Origin: an uncultured beta proteobacterium
GTDB lineage: Bacteria; Pseudomonadota; Gammaproteobacteria; Burkholderiales; Burkholderiaceae_C
Direction: 5' to 3'
DNA length: 6,118 bases
Assembly: GCA_903958915.1 (NCBI GenBank)
Contig: CAJBVC010000002.1
Span: forward strand, 1 to 6,118
The notes under the pieces are model-generated. The model did not search any database. It saw only the letters and a program-made list of their open reading frames with translations, and had not been told where the DNA came from. The translations under genes were made by a program, and so were the position numbers. This document shows, in pieces, positions 1-6,118 of this stretch; positions within the stretch are counted from its first letter, which is position 1, and each line of letters starts with the position of its first letter.

Positions 1-170
1 GCGGGGATCTGATAACACAGTGACTTGCCGCCACCTGTAGGCATGAGTACCAGCGCGTCGCCTCCCGTAGTCACGTGCTCAATGATGGCTTGCTGAGGGC
101 CACGGAATTGCGGGTAGCCAAACACCTCGTGCAGGATGCCACCGAGATCGGCTGGGGGAATCGATGTCAA
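1..170 (-). CDS. recQ: RecQ-family ATP-dependent DNA helicase, N-terminal fragment
   Basis: RecQ helicases are 3'-5' superfamily 2 DNA helicases that act in recombination and repair. Only the first 56 or so codons lie in the window; the gene continues past base 1. The minus-strand frame contains the RecQ motif 0 region ([18 protein letters not shown]) and then the Walker A motif [14 protein letters not shown] at about bases 3-47, closely matching the start of E. coli RecQ. No ATG is available in frame. I chose TTG at 168-170, which gives [19 protein letters not shown] and an N-terminus only a few residues shorter than in E. coli RecQ. The frame stays open upstream to a GTG at 261-263 just after an in-frame stop, but that extension would translate a repeat-like element, so it is probably not coding. 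No clear Shine-Dalgarno sequence precedes the TTG. Family assignment is firm; the start is uncertain. Confidence 0.85.
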   Translation of the reverse strand, partial: MTSIPPADLGGILHEVFGYPQFRGPQQAIIEHVTTGGDALVLMPTGGGKSLCYQIP

Positions 171-392
171 AGGAGAAGTTGCTATCAAAATAGTAGCTGT
201 CTGCGCTTGTTGAACGGGCGTCAGAGCGTGAAATGGCAACAATTTCCTTTGCCGTAACAGCACTCATGGGCAGCCATTGTCGCTGTTTGAGTATTTGAGT
301 CGCGAAGTGCAGGTTCTTGTGCGACACTGGCGTCCACCACGTTGAATCCTTGCCGAGCCTGCCTTGCAGATCCATTTATCCGCTGACTTGCC
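171..392. other. Divergent intergenic region between recQ and the histidine kinase gene
   Basis: This 222-bp gap must carry the promoters of both divergent genes. Beyond the repeat-like element at 179-228 it contains a tandem 8-mer (TTTGAGTA at 286-293 followed by TTTGAGT at 294-300) and an inverted pair GTCGC (299-303) / GCGAC (321-325). A TTGAAT at 342-347 could be a -35 box for the kinase gene, but no convincing -10 box stands at the right spacing. The short open frames across the gap show no recognisable protein and look like chance. Confidence 0.5.
179..228. repeat. Short dispersed-repeat-like element with two small hairpins
   Basis: This stretch lies between the divergent recQ and histidine kinase genes. 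It holds GCTA (181-184) facing TAGC (194-197) across an A/T-rich loop, followed by a second stem pairing 203-209 with 215-221 (7 pairs including G-U wobbles, 5-nt loop). Its layout, GCTATCAAAA then TAGTAGCTG then GCGCTT and a loop, resembles an intergenic repeat I recall from Rhodoferax, Polaromonas and Acidovorax genomes. That resemblance is from memory. Only one copy is present here, so its repetitive nature cannot be shown from this window. Confidence 0.4.
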
Positions 393-1988
393 ATGACCCG
401 AGTGCACTACGCCTGGTCCCGCTGGTGGGCCGAGTTGCCGCTTCGGCAGACCCTGTTCTTGGGTGCTGGTCTGGGCATCCTGCTGCCAGCGCTGGTGCTT
501 GCCTTTTTTCAGATCACCAGCAAACTCGACAGCGAGATTGATTTGCGGGTGCGTGCGCCGATGCAGCAATATGCCGAGGTGCTATCGCATGGCCTGGCGC
601 CCGCTATCTGGAATGTGGACCAAGGCGCAGGCGCTGAGTTGATCGAAGCCGTCATGCGCAACCCGGACGTGGTGCGCATATCGGTCATGGACGAGTACAA
701 GCAGTCTTTCGCTTACCGGGAGCGCGCCGGAGCCGCAGAAGGTGATTTATTGCACGACAACCGGGACATTCTGCACAACGGCACGCGGGTGGGGCACCTG
801 GTGCTGGAACTCAGTACGGCACGGGTAAAGAACGAATTGCAGGGCGACTTGACCAAAGTCGCGTTGGCACTGGTGGCGCAGGTGGCCATTTCCTTTGTGC
901 TGATCTGGCTGCTGTTTGACCGGCGCATGGTGCGTCCGTTGCAAACCCTGCAGCTCGGTGCGCAGCGGCTGGCGCGCGGTGAGCTGGATCAGGCCCTGCA
1001 ATGGCAGCGCTACGACGAGATCGGCAAACTGGCCCAGGGCCTGGACACTATGCGCAGCAATCTGGCGGCCCTGCTCACCGAACGGGAGCAAAAAAACGCC
1101 GCGCTGCAATCCGAACTCGAGGCGAAACACCGTTACGAAGCACAGATTCTGGAACTCAACTCGACGTTGGAGCAGCGCGTCGCCGACCGCACGCAGGAGC
1201 TCACCGAGGCCATGGCGCAGCTGACCACTACCCAGGATGAACTGGTCCGGTCGGAAAAACTGTCGGCTCTGGGGGCGCTGGTGGCGGGAATAGCCCACGA
1301 GCTGAACACTCCGATTGGCAATAGTTTGACGGTGGCGAGCACCTTGCAGGACCACACCAACGCTTTTCGGGCAGGGATGGAAGGCGGACTGACCCGCAGC
1401 CAGCTGCAGGAATACGTGGACAACACGCAGCAGGGCACCGGCATCCTGATGCGCAGCCTGCACCACGCCGCTGAACTGGTCGCCAGCTTCAAGCAGGTGG
1501 CGGTTGACCAGACCAGCGTTAACCGGCGCACCTTCCTGTTGAACGATACGGTTGCCGAGATCCTGTTGACTTTAGGACCCACGTTGCGCAAGACCAGCCA
1601 TTCAGTGCAGTGCGACATTCCGGCTGACATCAAAATGGACAGCTATCCGGGACCGTTAGGGCAAATCGTGACCAACCTGGTGAACAACGCCTTGTTGCAT
1701 GCCTTTGAAGAACGCAAACAGGGGGTTATCCGGCTGAGCGCTCGAGGCCTCCCCGGAGGCTTTGTCGAGTTTGTAGTCAGTGACAATGGCCAGGGCATAC
1801 CGGCCGGGCATTTGCCCAAAGTGTTTGATCCGTTTTTCACCACCAAGCTGGGTAAAGGAGGTAGCGGTCTGGGACTCAATATCGTGTACAACCTTGCCAC
1901 CACAATGCTCGGTGGCAGCATTCGGGTGGACAGTCGGCAGGGTGAAGGGGCACGGTTCACGCTGGTGCTGCCCCTGGCGGTCGCATAG
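393..1988 (+). CDS. Membrane-bound sensor histidine kinase with HAMP domain
   Basis: This 531-residue protein is an inner-membrane sensor kinase that should autophosphorylate on a histidine and pass phosphate to a response regulator. In order it shows: a short cytoplasmic N-terminus; a first transmembrane helix at about 20-41; a periplasmic sensor region at about 42-153 with no ligand motif I recognise; a second transmembrane helix at about 156-175; a HAMP domain at about 176-229; and a long coiled coil at about 225-290. The phospho-acceptor H-box (GIAHELNTP) has its histidine at residue 302. The ATPase domain has the N box (TNLVNNA, 427-433), G1 box (DNGQGIP, 464-470), F box (FDPFFTTK, 478-485) and G2 box (GGSGLGL, 489-495). 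All catalytic motifs look intact. There is no receiver domain and no neighbouring response regulator, so it is an orphan within this window and its signal is unknown. The ATG at 393 has no good Shine-Dalgarno sequence, but it places a full transmembrane helix right after a basic N-terminus. Confidence 0.93.
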   Translation: MTRVHYAWSRWWAELPLRQTLFLGAGLGILLPALVLAFFQITSKLDSEIDLRVRAPMQQYAEVLSHGLAPAIWNVDQGAGAELIEAVMRNPDVVRISVMDEYKQSFAYRERAGAAEGDLLHDNRDILHNGTRVGHLVLELSTARVKNELQGDLTKVALALVAQVAISFVLIWLLFDRRMVRPLQTLQLGAQRLARGELDQALQWQRYDEIGKLAQGLDTMRSNLAALLTEREQKNAALQSELEAKHRYEAQILELNSTLEQRVADRTQELTEAMAQLTTTQDELVRSEKLSALGALVAGIAHELNTPIGNSLTVASTLQDHTNAFRAGMEGGLTRSQLQEYVDNTQQGTGILMRSLHHAAELVASFKQVAVDQTSVNRRTFLLNDTVAEILLTLGPTLRKTSHSVQCDIPADIKMDSYPGPLGQIVTNLVNNALLHAFEERKQGVIRLSARGLPGGFVEFVVSDNGQGIPAGHLPKVFDPFFTTKLGKGGSGLGLNIVYNLATTMLGGSIRVDSRQGEGARFTLVLPLAVA

Positions 1989-2013
1989 CGGCGCCAGCGG
2001 GCGTGGCGACCGC
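1977..2013 (+). terminator. Inverted repeat over the kinase stop codon, possible terminator
   Basis: GCGGTCGC (1977-1984) and GCGACCGC (2006-2013) form a perfect 8-bp inverted repeat. A smaller stem, CGCC (1992-1995) with GGCG (2000-2003), can form inside it. The structure spans the TAG stop of the kinase gene (1986-1988) and ends about 10 bp before the -10-like box of metH1, so it could separate the two transcription units. There is no run of T after the stem, so a canonical intrinsic terminator is not supported. Confidence 0.3.
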
Positions 2014-2023
2014 GATTGTGCAT

Positions 2024-2029
2024 TAAAAT
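2024..2029 (+). promoter_or_regulatory. Candidate -10 box for metH1
   Basis: TAAAAT stands about 5-10 bp before the first stem of the SAH aptamer, so transcription would begin close to the aptamer's 5' end. The same TTAAAATCG context occurs before the second aptamer. No good -35 hexamer is visible at 16-18 bp spacing; that position falls in the GC-rich inverted repeat. Confidence 0.4.
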
Positions 2030-2033
2030 CGCG

Positions 2034-2110
2034 ATCTCCCAAGGGGCGCTGCAGCCGCTTTGTGCCACACGGCCAAGGCAGTCAGGCTTGGGGTCTTGCA
2101 ACGGCGCTCA
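2034..2110 (+). promoter_or_regulatory. SAH riboswitch aptamer upstream of metH1
   Basis: The sequence matches the S-adenosylhomocysteine riboswitch consensus as I know it: a GGRGCGCUGCARC block, an internal CAGGCUYGG block and a final CAACGGCGCUCAC block. The P1 helix pairs CCCAAG (2038-2043) with CTTGGG (2087-2092). The pseudoknot pairs GGGCGC (2044-2049) with GCGCTC (2104-2109), with one G-U wobble where the consensus has an A-U pair. The middle arm (about 2054-2080) is variable and could fold in more than one way. Members of this class bind SAH and raise expression of SAH-recycling genes such as ahcY and metH, which fits the position 32 nt before the metH1 start. Confidence 0.9.
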
Positions 2111-2134
2111 CTTGTCATTCACCACAAGCTGAGC
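2106..2134 (+). promoter_or_regulatory. Alternative hairpin (expression platform) of the metH1 riboswitch
   Basis: GCTCACTTGT (2106-2115) can pair with ACAAG-C-TGAGC (2124-2134), giving 10 base pairs with one bulged C (2129) and an 8-nt loop. The left arm reuses four of the six pseudoknot bases (2106-2109), so hairpin and ligand-bound aptamer exclude each other. The right arm contains the only weak Shine-Dalgarno-like bases (GAG, 2131-2133) before the ATG at 2142. Translational control with SAH as activator is inferred. Confidence 0.6.
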
Positions 2135-2141
2135 CGCATCC

Positions 2142-3188
2142 ATGAAACCAGTGACCTACACCCGCGCCCAGGCCTTGCCAGGGATTCTGGCGCACCGCAT
2201 TGCCATTCTTGACGGTGCCATGGGCACCATGATTCAGCGCTTCAAGCTCGGAGAGGCACAGTACCGGGGAGAACGCTTCAAGGATTTTCATCGCGATGTG
2301 AAAGGTAACAACGAGCTCTTGAGCCTGACACGCCCCGACGTCATTGCTGATATCCACGAACGCTACCTCGCAGCGGGCGCAGACCTGATCGAGACCAATA
2401 CGTTTGGCGCCACCGCGGTGGCCCAGGCGGACTACGACATGGCCGGCCTCGCTTTTGAGATGAACCTTGCCTCGGCCCGCATTGCCCGCGCGGCCTGCGA
2501 CAAGTTCTCCACGCCCGACAAGCCGCGCTTTGTGGTCGGCGCCCTGGGCCCAACCCCCAAAACAGCCAGCATCAGCCCCGATGTAAACGACCCCGGTGCG
2601 CGCAATGTGAGTTTTGAAGAACTGCGTGCGGCCTATTACGACCAGGCCAAGGCTTTGGTGGAGGGTGGCGCTGACGTGCTGCTGGTAGAAACGATTTTTG
2701 ACACCCTCAACGCCAAGGCGGCCTTGTTTGCCATTGACGAATACTTCGAAGCCTCGGGTGAGCGCCTGCCGCTCATCATCAGCGGCACTGTCACCGACGC
2801 GTCCGGGCGCATATTGAGTGGCCAGACAGTGACAGCTTTTTGGCACAGCGTGCGCCACGCACAGCCGCTGGCCATCGGCCTGAACTGTGCACTCGGAGCT
2901 GCGCTGATGCGCCCCTACATTCAGGAGCTGCACCGTGTTGCGCCCGACACCTTTATCAGCTGCTACCCCAACGCCGGCTTGCCCAACCCGATGAGCGACA
3001 CCGGCTTTGACGAAACGCCCGAGGTGACGGCTCGTCTGGTGCGCGAGTTTGCTGCGGACGGGTTGGTCAATATTGTGGGGGGGTGCTGCGGCACCACGCC
3101 CGACCATATCGGTGCCATCGCGCAGACAGTAGGGCCGATACCGGGTCGAACCTTGCCGCGCGCTTTCTTCTACAGGGAAGCGGCCTGA
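2142..3188 (+). CDS. metH1: Methionine synthase, homocysteine S-methyltransferase module (split MetH, N-terminal half)
   Basis: This 348-residue protein is the homocysteine-binding module of cobalamin-dependent methionine synthase. It activates homocysteine on zinc so that it can take a methyl group from methylcobalamin and become methionine. It shows DGAMGTMIQ (24-32) near the start, ETNTF (84-88), GALGPTPK, and the zinc-ligand cysteines in GLNC (Cys249) and GGCCGTTP (Cys315, Cys316). These match Cys247, Cys310 and Cys311 of E. coli MetH in position. The protein ends cleanly after this domain, where the 1,227-residue E. coli enzyme continues into its folate domain; the remaining modules are encoded by the gene at 3943. 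It is therefore a stand-alone half, not a truncation. The start at 2142 gives the expected N-terminal length and sits directly behind an SAH riboswitch. Its stop codon is 2 bp from that of the convergent next gene. Confidence 0.95.
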   Translation: MKPVTYTRAQALPGILAHRIAILDGAMGTMIQRFKLGEAQYRGERFKDFHRDVKGNNELLSLTRPDVIADIHERYLAAGADLIETNTFGATAVAQADYDMAGLAFEMNLASARIARAACDKFSTPDKPRFVVGALGPTPKTASISPDVNDPGARNVSFEELRAAYYDQAKALVEGGADVLLVETIFDTLNAKAALFAIDEYFEASGERLPLIISGTVTDASGRILSGQTVTAFWHSVRHAQPLAIGLNCALGAALMRPYIQELHRVAPDTFISCYPNAGLPNPMSDTGFDETPEVTARLVREFAADGLVNIVGGCCGTTPDHIGAIAQTVGPIPGRTLPRAFFYREAA

Positions 3189-3190
3189 AT

Positions 3191-3754
3191 CTATTGAAAC
3201 GAGGAGCGGGCCATGCGATCGAGCTCCTGCTGCATCGCTTTGGCCAGTTTTGCGTAGAGGCGCAGTTTGCGCGCATTGTCGCGCAGCCGCTCCGCCAGTC
3301 GCGCCGCAATCGCGAGCAGCAACTTGGCCCCAAGGCTCGGTTGTTCAGCGATCAGACTGGAAAGCGCCTCGCGCGTCAGAATGGCAAACAGCGAGTCGGT
3401 GCAGGTGGTGCACGAAGCCGAGCGCGGCTCCCGGTCCACCAGACCCACTTCACCCACCAGACTACCGGGCCCAAGCACCGTGATGGTGACAGGTTCCGTG
3501 CGACTCACCGTTATCCCTTCCACGATCACTTCACCGTCGAGCAGCAGGGCCATGAAACCATCGTCCTGGGCATCGCCTTCCTTGATGAAGGTGGTATCCG
3601 CCGCAATGAAGCGGGGGCTCATGTAGCCGACCACCACACGTGCCTCGTCCAGAGAGAGGTGCATGAGCGCGCTTGGCGCAGTGAGCCACTCGGCAGCCCG
3701 CTCAAAAGCGTCATTGTCCGGGTCTGGCGAAATTTCAGGAGTGGAGTCGACCAT
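3191..3754 (-). CDS. Standalone cyclic-nucleotide-binding-domain protein
   Basis: This 187-residue soluble protein carries one CRP/PKA-type cyclic-nucleotide-binding beta-roll at about residues 30-140. The phosphate-binding cassette reads VGEVGLVDREPRSAS, with Gly101-Glu102 and Arg111-Ser112 in the places that hold the nucleotide phosphate and ribose in known binders. Glu-to-Arg spacing is nine residues, as in protein kinase A. An earlier IKEGD (57-61) is the usual turn. The remaining C-terminal 45 residues are predicted helical and rich in Leu, Arg and Lys. They are too short and unlike the helix-turn-helix of CRP/FNR regulators, so direct DNA binding is not indicated. I prefer the ATG at 3752-3754; a TTG directly before it (3755-3757) would add one residue. 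Neither has a clear Shine-Dalgarno sequence. The gene lies between the two metH halves on the opposite strand. Its ligand and partner are unknown, and a link to methionine metabolism is not shown. Confidence 0.85.
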   Translation of the reverse strand: MVDSTPEISPDPDNDAFERAAEWLTAPSALMHLSLDEARVVVGYMSPRFIAADTTFIKEGDAQDDGFMALLLDGEVIVEGITVSRTEPVTITVLGPGSLVGEVGLVDREPRSASCTTCTDSLFAILTREALSSLIAEQPSLGAKLLLAIAARLAERLRDNARKLRLYAKLAKAMQQELDRMARSSFQ

Positions 3755-3832
3755 CAATCAAAGCGGTATGGAAGCGTTGCCCAAAAGACCCATGTTAACG
3801 CAGACCACACCGCCATAGGAGCATTTGGCCCT

Positions 3833-3838
3833 TAAAAT
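3833..3838 (+). promoter_or_regulatory. Candidate -10 box for metH2
   Basis: TAAAAT lies 5 bp before the first P1 base of the second SAH aptamer, within the same TTAAAATCG context as at metH1. It would start the transcript at about 3843-3846. A matching -35 box is not obvious. The region 3755-3832 is shared with the divergent cyclic-nucleotide-binding gene, which must have its own promoter here. Confidence 0.45.
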
Positions 3839-3842
3839 CGTC

Positions 3843-3911
3843 ACATCCAAGGAGCGTTGCAGCAGGTGCCAGGATCCTGTCAGGCTTGGATGTTCCAACG
3901 GCGCTCACCTG
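3843..3911 (+). promoter_or_regulatory. SAH riboswitch aptamer upstream of metH2
   Basis: This is a second, clearer SAH riboswitch. P1 is a perfect 9-bp helix of ACATCCAAG (3843-3851) with CTTGGATGT (3885-3893). The inner arm pairs CAGG (3863-3866) with CCTG (3876-3879). The pseudoknot pairs GAGCGT (3852-3857) with GCGCTC (3901-3906), ending in one G-U wobble. The conserved GGAGCGTTGCAGC, GTCAGGCTTGG and CAACGGCGCTCACC blocks are all present. P1 differs from that of the first copy at several positions yet still pairs, which is good evidence for a conserved fold. It lies just before metH2, consistent with the class's known link to SAH recycling. Confidence 0.94.
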
Positions 3912-3938
3912 AATACTTTTTCTCAAAACGCAGGTGAG
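3904..3938 (+). promoter_or_regulatory. Shine-Dalgarno-hiding hairpin of the metH2 riboswitch
   Basis: CTCACCTG (3904-3911) is perfectly complementary to CAGGTGAG (3931-3938), with a 19-nt A/T-rich loop. The right arm contains the Shine-Dalgarno sequence AGGTGAG, ending 4 nt before the ATG at 3943. The left arm includes three pseudoknot bases (3904-3906), so SAH-stabilised aptamer and hairpin cannot coexist fully. The reading is a translational ON switch: without SAH the ribosome site is masked, with SAH it is free. The T-run at 3917-3921 lies in the loop and does not follow a stem, so transcription termination is not suggested. Confidence 0.8.
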
Positions 3939-3942
3939 ATCC

Positions 3943-6118
<2,176 letters not shown>

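Noticed and set aside
79..375. Minus-strand open frame of 98 codons overlapping the start of recQ
   Set aside because: It is out of frame with the clear RecQ motifs and crosses the repeat-like element; its translation shows no family resemblance.
2115..3107. Minus-strand open frame of 330 codons opposite metH1
   Set aside because: It is the mirror of the metH1 coding frame and contains no recognisable domain; the plus strand carries the zinc-ligand motifs.
3161..3182. 7-bp stem (3161-3167 with 3176-3182) as a shared terminator for the convergent genes
   Set aside because: It lies inside the metH1 coding region and no T-run follows it on either strand.
3083..3835. Plus-strand open frame of 250 codons over the cyclic-nucleotide-binding gene
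   Set aside because: It overlaps the end of metH1 and the opposite-strand gene, which has a clear beta-roll and phosphate-binding cassette; the plus-strand translation is unrecognisable.
3912..3930. T-run at 3917-3921 as part of an intrinsic terminator for the metH2 riboswitch
   Set aside because: The Ts lie in the loop of the Shine-Dalgarno-masking hairpin rather than after a GC-rich stem.

Overview
The window most resembles the chromosome of a betaproteobacterium of the Comamonadaceae (Rhodoferax/Polaromonas-like). This is inferred from a GC-rich coding style, a cobalamin-dependent methionine synthase split into two genes, S-adenosylhomocysteine (SAH) riboswitches in front of both halves, and a short intergenic repeat of a type I recall from comamonad genomes. 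No database search was possible.

Layout from left to right: (1) the 5' end of a RecQ-type DNA helicase gene on the minus strand, running off the left edge; (2) a non-coding gap of about 220 bp with a dispersed-repeat-like element; (3) a complete membrane-bound sensor histidine kinase on the plus strand with no response regulator in view; (4) an SAH riboswitch, then metH1, encoding the homocysteine-binding, zinc-containing methyltransferase module of methionine synthase; (5) a small standalone cyclic-nucleotide-binding-domain protein on the minus strand, convergent with metH1 with 2 bp between the stop codons; (6) a second SAH riboswitch, then metH2, encoding the folate-binding, cobalamin-binding and (partial) activation modules, cut by the right edge.

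The two metH genes together supply the modules of one classical MetH enzyme, which remethylates homocysteine using 5-methyltetrahydrofolate and cobalamin. Because they are separated by an oppositely oriented gene they cannot form a simple operon. Instead each has its own TAAAAT -10-like box directly before its own SAH aptamer. Each aptamer's last pseudoknot strand can alternatively pair with the sequence just before the start codon. In metH2 this is a perfect 8-bp stem that hides the Shine-Dalgarno sequence. The arrangement fits translational ON switches: accumulating SAH, the by-product of methylation and precursor of homocysteine, would raise both enzyme halves in parallel. The SAH riboswitch class is known; the duplicated control of a split enzyme is the most notable feature here. 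I saw no evidence for a wholly new type of system.
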